A stretch of 64,000 nt of DNA from Bacillus alkalisoli (GCF_002797415.1 NZ_KZ454944.1:2436665-2500664), one strand, 5' to 3'; counted from the stretch's first letter, positions 42,291 through 52,176 are shown. Translations and numbers: made by a program. The notes: a model not told the origin generated them from the sequence alone.

Positions 42291-44501
42291 TTAGTTCACT
42301 CCGCTATTTTCTTCTTCATTTAATGGTGGGATTGGTCTGTTAGATGAAAATTCAATCACAAGCTGCGTACCACTTTTGAATTTCTTTCCTGGTTCTACAC
42401 TTTGACTAGTAACATATCCATTACCAATAACCCTAGGAGAAACTCCAATTAAACTTGCATATTTTAAAACATCTCTCAACGACCATCCAGTCATATCAAG
42501 CATCGTTGTATCTTCTTCTGTTAATAAGAATACTTTTTCACCTTGAATAATTTGTTTCCCTGGATATGGTACTTGCTTCATAACTTGATTTCCATTTCCA
42601 ATTACAACTATTTCCGTCTGTTTACCATTTTCATTGTTCTCGATTTCTGATATATTTTTGCCAATATAGTCGTCCGTTTCAAAACCGATATTGTTTTTAA
42701 TACTAGTTTCGGATGGGGTTTCATCCGTTCTTTTAATACTTAAATATTGCAAACTACGCAACATAACAGCATTAAATATAGATGATACTGGAACAGCTCC
42801 ACTTTCATATTCTGCAATTGTTGGACGTTCTACAGCTACATAAACAATAATTTCAGGATTTTCTGTTGGTGCCATCCCTAAAGCTGAATAGATATGTTCA
42901 CCATGACCTGTTAACCAACCACCTGTAGAGGAAGAAATTTGAGCAGTACCCGTTTTCATCGCAATATTATAGCCTTCTAAACGATAAGGTCGTCCTGTTC
43001 CGACATCTGATGTAACAACCGTTTCTAAAATTCCCCTAACCTTTTTAGCAGTCTGTTCAGAAATAGGTTCCCCTTTCACTTTTGGTACATTATCTAATAC
43101 AACCTCCCCGTTATTGACATCTACAATTCTATCAATAATATAAGGTTGCATCATTTTCCCATCATTTGCAATCGCAGTTGCTGCTTGCACTAATTGTATG
43201 GGTGTAAAGGCTGAACCTTGTCCAAATGCAGTTGATATTCTATCACGATACCATTGAAAATTTAATATACTCGAAGTTTCATCAGGTAAGTCAATCCCAG
43301 TTGGTGCATCTAAACCAAATGATGACAAATAACTCATTAGTGTATCTGTACCCATTTTATCTGTTAAAAGTGCAAAGGCAACGTTAGATGATCTTTGTAC
43401 ACCTTCATCAAACGTAATTTCCCCCCAACCAGCACGATTATGATCATAAATAGGTGGTGCAGACGGTATAGGGAATGAACCTGATTTAAAAAGTTCAGAT
43501 CCATTGTAAACACCTTCTTCAATAGCTGCTGCAAGCGAAAACACTTTCATGGTAGAACCTGGTTCAAATCGATAAGATATTGCATCGTTATTCCAATTCG
43601 TATTAAGCCCTTCCCTTGTATTCAAATCAAAGGTTGGCCTTGTACTCATCGCTAATATTTTTCCAGTTTTCGGTTCTGCGACGATACCGATTATCCTTTC
43701 CGGCGTATATGCATCTTGAACTTTACTCATCGCTTCTTCTAAGAATGTTTGAATGGTTTTATCTATCGTTAAATATACATCCTGACCATCTTTTTTAGGA
43801 GTAAATGCAGTATCTGAGTCTTTTACGAAAGGTAGTCTTAACCTAGACATATCTCTTTTTTGCGTTAACTTCCCATTCTCTTCCTTTAAATGGTCTTCTA
43901 ACATTTTCTCAATCCCTAATACTCCCGAAACTTCTCCGGAATCACTTTCTCTAGCAAAGCCGATAACATGGCTGGCAAATATCCCGTTTGCATAAAATCG
44001 TTTAGATCCTTCTATAAAACTGATGCCAGGAAGATCTAATTCCTCAATTTCTTCTTTTACTAAGATAGGGATATCCCGACCGTATGCACCAAATTCTACT
44101 TGTTTGGCACCTTCTCTAGATAGTCTTTCAATAAGTTCAGACTCTTCTACATTTAATAATGGCGCTAACTTTTGGGCAGTTGTAATTGGGTCAGCAACAT
44201 GTCTTAACTTTTTTTGATTTTTGGATAACGATTCATCTAGGACAGCTACCATTTTAAATGATCGCATATCTTCGGCAATTGGATTACCGTTACGATCTAA
44301 GATTGATCCACGTTCTGCATTAATATTATATGTAACATTGTACTTACCTTCTGCATAATCAGATAAGTTTTCCCCTCTCACTTCTCCAGTTACTTGTAAA
44401 ACAAAAAATCTGCCGATAAAAACAAAAAAGAGCAACGTGAATAATCCTGAAAGAATTGCTGCTCCGTAATGTATTCTTTTTTTGTGTATAAATACTTTCA
44501 T
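42291..44501 (-). CDS. pbpB: Septal class B penicillin-binding protein PBP 2B
   Basis: A 736-residue essential division transpeptidase. It has a cytoplasmic tail and transmembrane helix (about residues 12-34), a dimerisation domain (NINAERGSILDRNGNPIAED), the catalytic Ser in EPGSTMKVFSLA (about residue 318), SSN and KTGTAQ motifs, and two C-terminal PASTA domains (about residues 605-730). It works with FtsW, FtsL, DivIB and DivIC at the septum. The start codon lies five bases after the ftsL stop. Confidence 0.96.
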   Translation of the reverse strand: MKVFIHKKRIHYGAAILSGLFTLLFFVFIGRFFVLQVTGEVRGENLSDYAEGKYNVTYNINAERGSILDRNGNPIAEDMRSFKMVAVLDESLSKNQKKLRHVADPITTAQKLAPLLNVEESELIERLSREGAKQVEFGAYGRDIPILVKEEIEELDLPGISFIEGSKRFYANGIFASHVIGFARESDSGEVSGVLGIEKMLEDHLKEENGKLTQKRDMSRLRLPFVKDSDTAFTPKKDGQDVYLTIDKTIQTFLEEAMSKVQDAYTPERIIGIVAEPKTGKILAMSTRPTFDLNTREGLNTNWNNDAISYRFEPGSTMKVFSLAAAIEEGVYNGSELFKSGSFPIPSAPPIYDHNRAGWGEITFDEGVQRSSNVAFALLTDKMGTDTLMSYLSSFGLDAPTGIDLPDETSSILNFQWYRDRISTAFGQGSAFTPIQLVQAATAIANDGKMMQPYIIDRIVDVNNGEVVLDNVPKVKGEPISEQTAKKVRGILETVVTSDVGTGRPYRLEGYNIAMKTGTAQISSSTGGWLTGHGEHIYSALGMAPTENPEIIVYVAVERPTIAEYESGAVPVSSIFNAVMLRSLQYLSIKRTDETPSETSIKNNIGFETDDYIGKNISEIENNENGKQTEIVVIGNGNQVMKQVPYPGKQIIQGEKVFLLTEEDTTMLDMTGWSLRDVLKYASLIGVSPRVIGNGYVTSQSVEPGKKFKSGTQLVIEFSSNRPIPPLNEEENSGVN

Positions 44502-44506
44502 CTAAA

Positions 44507-44866
44507 TCAGTCCCGTACATTTCTCACATTATTTGTGTTTAAAGAAAGCCCTAATTCGTTTGCCTTTTTTAATAAATGCTCATAGTTGTTTAGCTCCGCA
44601 ACTTTTAATTCTAAGTCACGGTTAGCGTTTGTTTGCTTTTGTAAATCAAATTCAAGAGCATGAATTTCACGATTTACTTCATAAAGTGTAACATGACTTG
44701 AAATTAAATGTATCGCTCCAAATGCTACCATCCCAATAAACATAACACATAATAACTTCTCCCCTAAAGTTATTTTTGCCTTCTTTTTAACTAAAACTTG
44801 TTGTTTACTTGATTGTTGCTGCCTTTGTTGTTGTTCCTGTTGTAGTTTATGTGCTAAATTACTCAT
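44507..44866 (-). CDS. ftsL: Cell-division protein FtsL
   Basis: A 119-residue bitopic protein: a Gln-rich cytoplasmic N-terminus, one transmembrane helix (about residues 34-54) and an extracellular leucine-zipper-like coiled coil (EVNREIHALEFDLQKQTNANRDLELKV as heptads, about residues 62-90). It nucleates the DivIB/DivIC complex and is regulated by proteolysis in B. subtilis. Position between rsmH and pbpB confirms the call despite low sequence conservation in this family. Confidence 0.92.
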   Translation of the reverse strand: MSNLAHKLQQEQQQRQQQSSKQQVLVKKKAKITLGEKLLCVMFIGMVAFGAIHLISSHVTLYEVNREIHALEFDLQKQTNANRDLELKVAELNNYEHLLKKANELGLSLNTNNVRNVRD

Positions 44867-44892
44867 TTCCTCTCCTCCTTATTTCACATTAT

Positions 44893-45834
44893 TTATTTTT
44901 CTTTTATTTTCTCTGCAATTCTCAACTTCGCACTTCTAGCTCTATTATTCACTTCAAGTTCTTCTTCGGACGGTGTAATTGGCTTTCGTTTTACTAACTT
45001 TAACATTGGCTGAAACTCTTCCGGTATGATTGGTAAACCTGGTGGTAATGGTGGAAGTTCACTTTTTTCTTTAAACGCTACTTTACATATACGATCTTCT
45101 AACGAATGGAAAGTGATGACACACACTCTTCCTCCAGGTCTAATTACATCTATCGCCTGGTGTATCGCTTCTTCAAAGACTCCAAGCTCGTCGTTAACTG
45201 CAATGCGGATTGCTTGGAATACACGTTTTGCTGGATGACCACCAGTTCTCCTAGCAGCAGCTGGAATTCCTTCCTTTATCACTTCTACAAGTTCAGAGGT
45301 TGTTTCAATATTCTTTATTTTTCGATTTTCTTCAATTCTTCTAGCAATAGACTTCGAAAACTTTTCCTCTCCGTATTGAAAGAAGATTCGTACTAACTTT
45401 TCATATGGCCATTCATTTACGACCTGATAAGCTGTTACATCACTTGATTGATCCATTCTCATATCAAGTGGTGCATCGTGGTGATAACTAAACCCTCTTT
45501 CAGGAGTATCTAATTGAGGAGAAGAGACTCCTAAATCAAATAGGACTCCATCTACTTTTTGAAACCCAAGTTCATGAAGCTTTTCTTTTAAATATTTAAA
45601 ATTACTTTTCACTAGAATAACTCGATCTAAGTATGGTTCTAACACTTTTTTCGCATTGTTTAAGGCAACGTCATCTTGATCAAAAGCAATTAATTTACCT
45701 TTGCTAGAAAGCTTTTTTACTATTTCAGAACTATGTCCTGCTCCACCAAGGGTACAATCAACATAGACTCCATCTTCTTTTATATTTAAACCTTCTACAG
45801 ATTCATTCAATAAAACAGTAACGTGGTGAAACAA
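44893..45834 (-). CDS. rsmH: 16S rRNA (cytosine-1402-N4)-methyltransferase
   Basis: A 313-residue SAM-dependent methyltransferase for C1402 in the ribosomal P-site. SAM motif [18 protein letters not shown] (about residues 23-40), [19 protein letters not shown] and ITFHSLEDR are intact. Two starts are possible: a GTG at 45843 and a TTG at 45834. The TTG gives LFHHVTVLL, which matches the family N-terminus, so it is preferred, although its ribosome site is modest. Confidence 0.94.
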   Translation of the reverse strand: MFHHVTVLLNESVEGLNIKEDGVYVDCTLGGAGHSSEIVKKLSSKGKLIAFDQDDVALNNAKKVLEPYLDRVILVKSNFKYLKEKLHELGFQKVDGVLFDLGVSSPQLDTPERGFSYHHDAPLDMRMDQSSDVTAYQVVNEWPYEKLVRIFFQYGEEKFSKSIARRIEENRKIKNIETTSELVEVIKEGIPAAARRTGGHPAKRVFQAIRIAVNDELGVFEEAIHQAIDVIRPGGRVCVITFHSLEDRICKVAFKEKSELPPLPPGLPIIPEEFQPMLKLVKRKPITPSEEELEVNNRARSAKLRIAEKIKEK

Positions 45835-45917
45835 AATTTCCACAGCCTTTCATTAGTTCGTTCTTTGTATATATCTTTTCAAAGAACAATTCCTTTTATC
45901 CTTAAATGAAGGAGCTT

Positions 45918-46349
45918 TTATAGATCAAAATCAACTAAATTTTCTGCAATCTCTGCAAAAGACTCTTCAGAATCTTCCACAAAACTTTCCCATTTGTCTT
46001 TACTCCATATTTCTATACGATTTGAAACTCCTATGACAACACATTCTTTATCAAGTTGTGCATATTGTAACAACGGAGATGAAATATTAACTCTTCCTTG
46101 TTTATCTAATTCACACTCTGTTGCACCAGAAAAGAAAAATCGAGTAAAAGCACGGGCATCTTTTTTCGTAAGTGGAAGTTGTTTTAACTTTTCTTCAACG
46201 GTTTTCCATTCTGACATCGGATAACCAAACAAACATTGGTCAAGTCCACGGGTTATAACGAACGATTCACCTAAGTTTTCACGAAACTTAGCAGGGATTA
46301 TCATTCTACCTTTTGCATCTACTGTATGATGATATTCTCCCATGAACAT
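45918..46349 (-). CDS. mraZ: MraZ transcriptional regulator
   Basis: A 143-residue protein with two SpoVT/AbrB-like MraZ domains ([22 protein letters not shown] at the start; [19 protein letters not shown] near residue 75). MraZ forms ring oligomers that bind repeated GTGGG boxes ahead of its own operon and modulate the dcw cluster. Such phased boxes are visible at 46357-46404, upstream of this gene. Confidence 0.96.
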   Translation of the reverse strand: MFMGEYHHTVDAKGRMIIPAKFRENLGESFVITRGLDQCLFGYPMSEWKTVEEKLKQLPLTKKDARAFTRFFFSGATECELDKQGRVNISSPLLQYAQLDKECVVIGVSNRIEIWSKDKWESFVEDSEESFAEIAENLVDFDL

Positions 46350-46356
46350 GTCGTTT

Positions 46357-46417
46357 CCCCCACTTTCCCTCTACTATGTACCACAATCCCCCACTTCTCA
46401 CCACTTACTTTATTGTA
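46357..46417 (-). promoter_or_regulatory. MraZ operator array with upstream -10 element
   Basis: On the minus strand GTGG occurs at 46401-46404, 46391-46394 and 46381-46384. A degenerate GTAG follows at 46371-46374, then GTGG at 46360-46363, so the spacings are 10, 10, 10 and 11 bp. Two of the boxes read GTGGGGG. A TACAAT -10 lies just upstream (46412-46417), with a weak -35. The boxes therefore lie between the transcription start and the mraZ start codon. Confidence 0.7.
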
Positions 46418-46610
46418 CTATTCTCTACCCAAAAAAGAAATCCTTTATACGTAAAATTTTTTCGTTTTTCATCTTTTTACAACATTTTTTGACATTCTAT
46501 CGAATTGATAGATAAATTGTAGCTTTCTGCTCCAGCTAGACTTACAAAAGGTAACTTCTATTACAAATAGATGATTTTCTCCATTTTACTCACTAATTTT
46601 GTCAAAACAA
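46418..46610. other. AT-rich intergenic stretch between mraZ promoter and bshC terminator
   Basis: No gene or RNA was recognised. An ATCTATCAATTCGATAGAAT imperfect palindrome lies near 46494-46514 (minus strand), of unknown significance. Confidence 0.5.
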
Positions 46611-46650
46611 AAACAGCAGATAGCCTATTGATTAGGCCTCTGCTGCTTTT
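46611..46650 (-). terminator. Terminator after bshC
   Basis: AAGCAGCAGAGGCCTAAT pairs with ATAGGCTATCTGCTGTT (one bulge) and is followed by TTTGTTTTG on the minus strand. Confidence 0.8.
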
Positions 46651-46660
46651 CAAATTTGAT

Positions 46661-48289
46661 TTACGGTTTTAAAACTTTATGCATTCCATCATGTTTTAAT
46701 GTTAAAGAACAAATTGCATTTAAAAAATCCAACCCATATATGTTCAAAAAGTAAAATACGTTCCACGTACGTTCTTGTGGTGTACCATTTGGTCTTAATG
46801 CATTTTGAACTCGCTCATATTTTTTCATTAAATTCTCATGTTTTTCGTACGCTGATTTTTCCATTAACCTAGTCATATAATTAAATTGTTTATCTATATA
46901 TGCCCAATTTTTATGAAAACTAGATTGTAAATTAGGAGTGAAGTTACTACCAAATTCACCTAACTCTTTATGTAATAATTTATATTTAGAATAGAATTCC
47001 TGTAATTGATTTTCCATTTCTTTAAGTTCTAATTCATTTAAAATTGCTTTTTGCTTCTCTTTAACACCATGTTCTAACGCTTCTTGCAAACTTACCTCCA
47101 ACTCATTTAAAGTTGAATGCACACTTCTTTCTAATATTGTAAAATGCAAGCGTGGAACTACAGGTGGCATAGTAAGAGCTAGCGAAGAGAATGCCCCTTT
47201 TAATTCACCCCAATACGCCACTTCTCCAGGCCCTGCAATAAAAGCTAAGGTTGGAAAAAGTAAATCTTGCATTAAAGGTCTTGTTACTACATTGTTAGAA
47301 AATAATGCAGATGATTGTTCTAATAGTCCCTTTAACTCTTGCTCTTCAAATATTTTCCCGTCAGCGGTGAAGAAGTTACGATCCTCATCATTCCAGTACA
47401 AAAGGTTACGCTCTCCATTATCGTGGAAGAACAGGTTAGTGGAATCTCCTTGAACTTCTAACATCGGTTTATATGAAAGAGCAAAAAGCTTTTCTTGAAC
47501 ATGTAACACTTCATTCGTTATATTTTGATGATTTTCTAACAACAAATGAAAATGCTTCTTCTCCAATTCTCGTAATTCAGGGTCCGCTGCATTAAGAAGA
47601 ACTAGTCCTTCATTTGCAAATAAAGCGGTTATTAAATAGGCAAAAAAATCAACATATGTATTCGATTGTTCAACTGCTCTCTCTACCATTTTTAATAAGT
47701 CATTTGTATGCTCTGTTTCCTGATAATAAGCGAAGATTTCTCTCACCCAATTATTAAGTTCATCCTTGTTTATGGATAATTCTGAAATCATTTTTTTACC
47801 TGCAGTTTTATCTTTAAAAGATGCTTTTCTTATCTTATGATGATCTGATACGAAAAGATGATTTATTTCCTGAAAGTCATGGTCTTCGCCAGCAATCCAG
47901 AATACTGGAATAACCGGAACCTGCAAGCTCTCCTCTTGTTCTTTCGCTAGTTGAATAATACTTATAATTTTGGAAATCGTGTAAAATGGACCTGTTAGTA
48001 GTCCGGCTTGTTGACCACCTATTACTACAACCGATTGTTCATCATTTAATCTCTCAACATTGCGTAACGTTTCTAAACTCGCATTATATTTCGAGTTCCA
48101 TTTATGTAAATACGTTGATAGTTCCATACGATTGTTGTACTGTCTATTTAATAATTCTTCAAACCTTTCTCTGTAAACATTAGGAGAAAATGGATTATAT
48201 GAAAAGAAATCTAACAATTCTTTTTTTTCCTTCATATAATCTGATGCAAATGGATAGATGGGAGGAAGAGATAAATCTAAAACGTCCAT
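46661..48289 (-). CDS. bshC: Bacillithiol biosynthesis cysteine-adding enzyme BshC
   Basis: A 542-residue protein that adds cysteine to glucosaminyl-malate in the last step of bacillithiol synthesis. Typical segments include VVIGGQQAGLLTGPFYTISKIISII (about residues 90-114), IPVFWIAGEDHDFQEINH and FIAGPGEVAYWGEL. A long C-terminal coiled coil (about residues 410-500) separates the core from the C-terminal helix. It follows the DUF3397 gene and precedes mraZ, as in many bacilli. Confidence 0.95.
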   Translation of the reverse strand: MDVLDLSLPPIYPFASDYMKEKKELLDFFSYNPFSPNVYRERFEELLNRQYNNRMELSTYLHKWNSKYNASLETLRNVERLNDEQSVVVIGGQQAGLLTGPFYTISKIISIIQLAKEQEESLQVPVIPVFWIAGEDHDFQEINHLFVSDHHKIRKASFKDKTAGKKMISELSINKDELNNWVREIFAYYQETEHTNDLLKMVERAVEQSNTYVDFFAYLITALFANEGLVLLNAADPELRELEKKHFHLLLENHQNITNEVLHVQEKLFALSYKPMLEVQGDSTNLFFHDNGERNLLYWNDEDRNFFTADGKIFEEQELKGLLEQSSALFSNNVVTRPLMQDLLFPTLAFIAGPGEVAYWGELKGAFSSLALTMPPVVPRLHFTILERSVHSTLNELEVSLQEALEHGVKEKQKAILNELELKEMENQLQEFYSKYKLLHKELGEFGSNFTPNLQSSFHKNWAYIDKQFNYMTRLMEKSAYEKHENLMKKYERVQNALRPNGTPQERTWNVFYFLNIYGLDFLNAICSLTLKHDGMHKVLKP

Positions 48290-48393
48290 ACTTTGCTTCC
48301 TTTCTAAGTTGATGCTAGGTCATTTATTAATTATTGTTAGTGATATCTATCTGAAGTATAGCATTCTTACGATTAATCTCAAAAAATAATGCT

Positions 48394-48786
48394 CTAAGCT
48401 GCAAATGTCTCCATCGTTCTTTTGATGATTCCATATAAAGACAAACAAAAGTATGTAACAAAGAACAATAAGAAGTTCAATCTCCAAAACCCTTTCGCTA
48501 CCCTCGAAAAATCTAGTTCTTCCCTAATTTTATACTGTACGATAACTATCAGAATACCTATTAACAAAAGAATTGAAGTAAGAATTAAGAATAATGACTT
48601 TCCCCATATAGTTACTATTAAGTAATGAACAGCAAGAATAAAAAAAACCGTTGATAGATCAATCGCATAATGAAATGACTTTTTGTTACTTCTTGTGATT
48701 TTTCTTGAAATAAAATAAATAACAAACATTGTTAATAAAGGCAACGTGACTAATGTAGCAAATAATCCTGCAAAAATAGTAGACAT
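48394..48786 (-). CDS. DUF3397-type membrane protein
   Basis: A 130-residue protein of four hydrophobic helices (about residues 5-25, 40-58, 66-84 and 103-122) with basic loops. A protein of this size and topology, annotated DUF3397, lies between panE and bshC in many Bacillus genomes, so the call rests mainly on position. Function is unknown. Confidence 0.78.
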   Translation of the reverse strand: MSTIFAGLFATLVTLPLLTMFVIYFISRKITRSNKKSFHYAIDLSTVFFILAVHYLIVTIWGKSLFLILTSILLLIGILIVIVQYKIREELDFSRVAKGFWRLNFLLFFVTYFCLSLYGIIKRTMETFAA

Positions 48787-48816
48787 CTATCCTTCTCCTT
48801 CTTCCTTTCATGATTT

Positions 48817-49707
48817 TTACTCTGTTTTCCCCTTTATACACTCAAACAGGAATTGTGTTAGTGGAGCATTCTGTTTTTGTTCTTGACTCCTCCTAAGGAT
48901 ATATCCCAAAATAGCATCAATTTCTGTTTTTTGTCGCTTTTCTACATCCCGATACATAGATGAGTAATTTTCTTTTGTTTTCAAACAAATTTGTACAATA
49001 TGTTCCCATAACTTTTGCTTGTTCGAAACAGGAACAATGGAGTAAACTTCTTCAAAAAGTAACCTCATTGTCTTTTTATAATTTTTATTATTTAGCAATT
49101 CTCCATTTTTCACTTGAAACAATGCAGTAAGTGGATTAATTACTGCATTAACTATCAACTTTGTTGTAAGAACTTCATTCCAGTTATCTTTAATAGTAAC
49201 TTTAAAGGCGTCATTTCTATTTCTTTCCCATTCATGAATAAATGGATTCGAATAATTTTGATGATTAAAAGGTGCTAGCTTCGTTTCACCCATTCCTGTA
49301 AGGGTGATTGTGTTATCTGATTCTTTTCGAACGCCATGTTCAACTACACCTAGCCAAATTTCTTTTTCTAATTTTTGTAACTGTTCAATATGGCCCATTC
49401 CATTTTGTAAAAAGATAACCGTATCTACATTTTTAGAGTTTTGAAATATTTCAATAATAGGTTCTAGTGAATACTGCTTTACCGTTACAACTTGTACATT
49501 TTCTTCTAACGGACATTCACCGAAAACTTTTATTTCAATAGATTTATTTATGTGGACGAATTCGTCTTGTTGTAAAATACATAATCCATTTTTTAAAAGC
49601 AATGCTTGTTCATGTCTTCTAACATATAATGAAACTTTAAATGTAGTAGATAAGTAATGAGCAAAAAGCATACCGACTGCCCCAGCGCCAATGATTCCTA
49701 CTCTCAT
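48817..49707 (-). CDS. panE: 2-dehydropantoate 2-reductase (ketopantoate reductase)
   Basis: A 296-residue NADPH-dependent enzyme reducing ketopantoate to pantoate for coenzyme A synthesis. The nucleotide-binding motif GIIGAGAVGMLFAHYL is at the N-terminus, with FLQNGMGH near residue 100 and the catalytic Lys in KLIVNAVINPLTAL (about residue 175). It occupies the ylbQ position of B. subtilis. The same window encodes CoaD, another enzyme of CoA synthesis. Confidence 0.92.
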   Translation of the reverse strand: MRVGIIGAGAVGMLFAHYLSTTFKVSLYVRRHEQALLLKNGLCILQQDEFVHINKSIEIKVFGECPLEENVQVVTVKQYSLEPIIEIFQNSKNVDTVIFLQNGMGHIEQLQKLEKEIWLGVVEHGVRKESDNTITLTGMGETKLAPFNHQNYSNPFIHEWERNRNDAFKVTIKDNWNEVLTTKLIVNAVINPLTALFQVKNGELLNNKNYKKTMRLLFEEVYSIVPVSNKQKLWEHIVQICLKTKENYSSMYRDVEKRQKTEIDAILGYILRRSQEQKQNAPLTQFLFECIKGKTE

Positions 49708-49835
49708 AATATCCTCCTCATTCTTTCTACCTATTTTCTAGTTTATATTGTAACAAGAATGTCCACAATATGGAACTTGTGTATACAATTTACTTATAAA
49801 AAAGCTACATTAAAAATGTAAATATAGGTTATAAC

Positions 49836-49965
49836 AGTTGATTTCAGCTGCAGGCGTTCGCTTTTTGCAGGCGGTCTCGTGAGCCTCCTCATCGCTCCGC
49901 TCTTGCGGGGGTCTCACTTAAAACGCACTCCCGCAGGAGTCTCGCACCTGCAACTGAAATCAACT
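49836..49965. repeat. Palindromic intergenic repeat, copy R6 (short form)
   Basis: The arms AGTTGATTTCAGCTGCAGG (from 49836) and CCTGCAACTGAAATCAACT (ending 49965) are complementary with one mismatch. The interior has GTTCGCTTTTTGCAGGCGG, GAGCCTCCTCATCGCTCCGC and GGGGGTCTCAC but neither of the two longer inserts. It separates panE from the carboxylase terminator. Confidence 0.9.
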
Positions 49966-50067
49966 ATATTACTTTTAAAATTCAATTCTTTATTTTTAAT
50001 GGTTAAAAATATATTACATAAATATCTCTTGTAAACCCCTATTGATGTTCTTTATTAACTTATATTA

Positions 50068-50096
50068 AAAAGCACCCCTAGACGAGGTGCTTTAAT
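50068..50096 (-). terminator. Terminator after the acyl-CoA carboxylase genes
   Basis: AAAGCACCTCG pairs with GGGGTGCTTT around TCTA (one G-T pair), followed by TTAATATAAG on the minus strand. Confidence 0.75.
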
Positions 50097-50097
50097 T

Positions 50098-51639
50098 TTA
50101 CACTGGATAAACTGGGTGTTTTCTTGTGCTGAATATTACATTTTTTGTAGAGTAATAAGCAAAACGTTGGATTAATACTTTTCTTAAATCAGACGGAGAA
50201 ACAATTTCGTCTACAATAAGTTCTGATGCTAATTTATATATATCGATCGTTTCTTTATATTCTTGATGTTTTTGTTGTACATATGCAAAACGTTCTTTCG
50301 GGTCTGTAATTTCATTAATTTTATTAGAATACACTGCGTTAACCGCTGCTTCTGGACCCATAACTGCTATTTGTGCTGTTGGTAATGCAATACAACAGTC
50401 TGGCTCAAATGCCGGACCAGCCATCGCATATAAACCAGCTCCATATGCTTTTCTTACAACAACAGAAATTTTTGGAACGGTAGCAGAACTCATTGCAGCA
50501 ATTAACTTCGCACCATGGCGAATAATTCCAGCTCTTTCTACTTTCGTACCAATCATAAAGCCCGGCACATCTGCTAAGAATAATAATGGAATATGGAATG
50601 CATCACATAATGTAATAAACTTTGCTGCTTTATCGGCTGAATCTACAAAAAGGACGCCGCCTTTTACTTTCGGCTGATTAGCGATAATACCTACTACCTT
50701 GCCATCCATTCTTGCAAAACCAGTAATTAACTCTGATGCGAATAGCTTTTTCATCTCAAAGAAACTACCATCATCAATTAGTTGATCGATCGCTTCATAC
50801 ATATCAAAAGGTGCATTTTGATTTTCAGGAATAATTTCCGCTAAACTTCTTCCTTCTCTCGGGCTAACTGCCTCTACAGGCGCCGTAACATGTTCAAAGT
50901 TTGCTGGGAAATAAGTTAAATATTTTCGGGCCTCAGCTATTGCTTCCTCTTCGTTTGCAGCTAACATATCACCGCATCCGCTAATGGAACAGTGCATTTT
51001 TGCCCCGCCCATCTCTTCTAATGTTACTTTTTCGCCAATGACTTTTTCAGCCATACGAGGAGAGCCTAAGTACATTGATGCATTCCCGTCCACCATAATA
51101 ACGATATCACAAAAAGCTGGGATGTATGCTCCACCAGCTGCAGATGGTCCAAATAAAATACATACTTGAGGTACAACGCCAGATAATTTTACTTGGTTGT
51201 AGAAAATCTTCCCCGCACCACGACGATTCGGGAACATATCTAATTGATCTGTAATTCTTGCCCCTGCTGAATCTACTAAGTAAAGGATTGGAACTTTTAA
51301 TTTTTCAGCAGTTTCTTGAATACGGATGATTTTTTCAACTGTGCGTGCACCCCATGAACCAGCTTTAACAGTAGAATCATTTGCCATTACACAAACTGTT
51401 TGGCCATGTATTTTTCCAATTGCCGTTACAACGCCATCAGCTGGTAATCCTTCTGCTTGGTTGTTAGCAAAAAAACCATCTTCCTCATATTGACCATTAT
51501 CAAATAATAGAGCTAAACGATCTCGAACAAACATTTTATTTTGTTCTTTTAGCTTAGCATGATATTTTTCATGACCGCCTTGTTTAATTTTATCTACTGT
51601 TTCTTGTAGTCTTTGTTCTAATTCATTCGTTTTAATCAT
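50098..51639 (-). CDS. Acyl-CoA carboxylase, carboxyltransferase (beta) subunit
   Basis: A 513-residue biotin-dependent carboxyltransferase with fused N and C crotonase-like halves, like propionyl-, methylcrotonyl- and YngE-type subunits. Acyl-CoA and biotin oxyanion loops are visible (GPSAAGGAYIPAFCD near residue 152; VVRKAYGAGLYAMAG near 400). The ATG at 51639 follows AAGGGGG; the longer reading upstream runs through repeat R7 and is not real. The substrate (methylcrotonyl-, propionyl- or other acyl-CoA) cannot be settled from sequence alone. It is the last of three co-oriented carboxylase genes, which are absent from this site in B. subtilis. Confidence 0.93.
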   Translation of the reverse strand: MIKTNELEQRLQETVDKIKQGGHEKYHAKLKEQNKMFVRDRLALLFDNGQYEEDGFFANNQAEGLPADGVVTAIGKIHGQTVCVMANDSTVKAGSWGARTVEKIIRIQETAEKLKVPILYLVDSAGARITDQLDMFPNRRGAGKIFYNQVKLSGVVPQVCILFGPSAAGGAYIPAFCDIVIMVDGNASMYLGSPRMAEKVIGEKVTLEEMGGAKMHCSISGCGDMLAANEEEAIAEARKYLTYFPANFEHVTAPVEAVSPREGRSLAEIIPENQNAPFDMYEAIDQLIDDGSFFEMKKLFASELITGFARMDGKVVGIIANQPKVKGGVLFVDSADKAAKFITLCDAFHIPLLFLADVPGFMIGTKVERAGIIRHGAKLIAAMSSATVPKISVVVRKAYGAGLYAMAGPAFEPDCCIALPTAQIAVMGPEAAVNAVYSNKINEITDPKERFAYVQQKHQEYKETIDIYKLASELIVDEIVSPSDLRKVLIQRFAYYSTKNVIFSTRKHPVYPV

Positions 51640-51693
51640 TCTTATCCCCCTTGTTGCAATTTCGAGTAGATTATGAATTATGTGTAATTTAAT

Positions 51694-51906
51694 GCCTGTG
51701 TAAAAGACCGCTGCTGATTTCCGTGCAAGACTTCGCTTTCCGCGGGCGGTAAAAAGGAAGGTTATTTTCACTGTCGTGAAAAAACCTACTCCTCGGCGCA
51801 AGCGCCTGTGGGGTCTCCCGTTTACCGCTTCTCCCGCAGGAGTCTCAGCCTTGCACGGAAATCAACAGGAAAGTATTTATTTGTCAACACTAACCTTTAA
51901 CACAGC
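51694..51906. repeat. Palindromic intergenic repeat, copy R7, inside the carboxylase operon
   Basis: The arms CTGCTGATTTCCGTGCAAG (from 51711) and CTTGCACGGAAATCAACAG (51850-51868) are complementary with one mismatch. The outer ends GCCTGTGTAAAAG (51694-51706) and CTTTAACACAGC (51895-51906) are also inverted. It carries the GGTAAAAAGGAAGGTTATTT insert. It lies between the biotin carrier gene and the carboxyltransferase gene and would be transcribed with them. Confidence 0.9.
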
Positions 51907-51926
51907 AAATTTATTATAAATCAGTC

Positions 51927-52139
51927 TTATTCTAACTCTAGTAAAGTGTCACCTTCGTTTACGAAGTCACCAATTGAAACTGTAACACTAGCTACTTTCC
52001 CTTCAACTGACGCTTCTACAGGAATCTCCATTTTCATTGATTCAAGTACCATTACTGTTTGACCAGCAGAAACTTCCTCACCTTGTTGTACTAATACATT
52101 TAAAATTGTACCTGCCATTGCGGCTTCGATTTTCTTCAT
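51927..52139 (-). CDS. Biotin carboxyl carrier protein of the acyl-CoA carboxylase
   Basis: A 70-residue single biotinyl domain. The biotinylated lysine is in the canonical motif LESMKMEIPV (about residues 32-41), flanked by the glycine turns IEAAMAGTI and VNEGDTLLEL. It resembles the free-standing YngHB-type carriers rather than the longer AccB. AGGAGG lies eight bases before the chosen ATG at 52139; the ATG two codons earlier is too close to it. It is 37 bp downstream of the biotin carboxylase gene. Confidence 0.92.
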   Translation of the reverse strand: MKKIEAAMAGTILNVLVQQGEEVSAGQTVMVLESMKMEIPVEASVEGKVASVTVSIGDFVNEGDTLLELE

Positions 52140-52176
52140 TTTCATTTCCTCCTAATTTCTTTCGTGATGTCAATTT

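Noticed and set aside
46357-46404. Short CRISPR-like array in front of mraZ
   Set aside because: The repeats are only GTGG boxes on a 10-bp pitch, with no 20-40 bp repeats or spacers; an MraZ operator explains them.
51640-51801. 54-residue N-terminal extension of the carboxyltransferase
   Set aside because: The extension translates repeat R7; the ATG at 51639 has a strong ribosome site and matches the family start.
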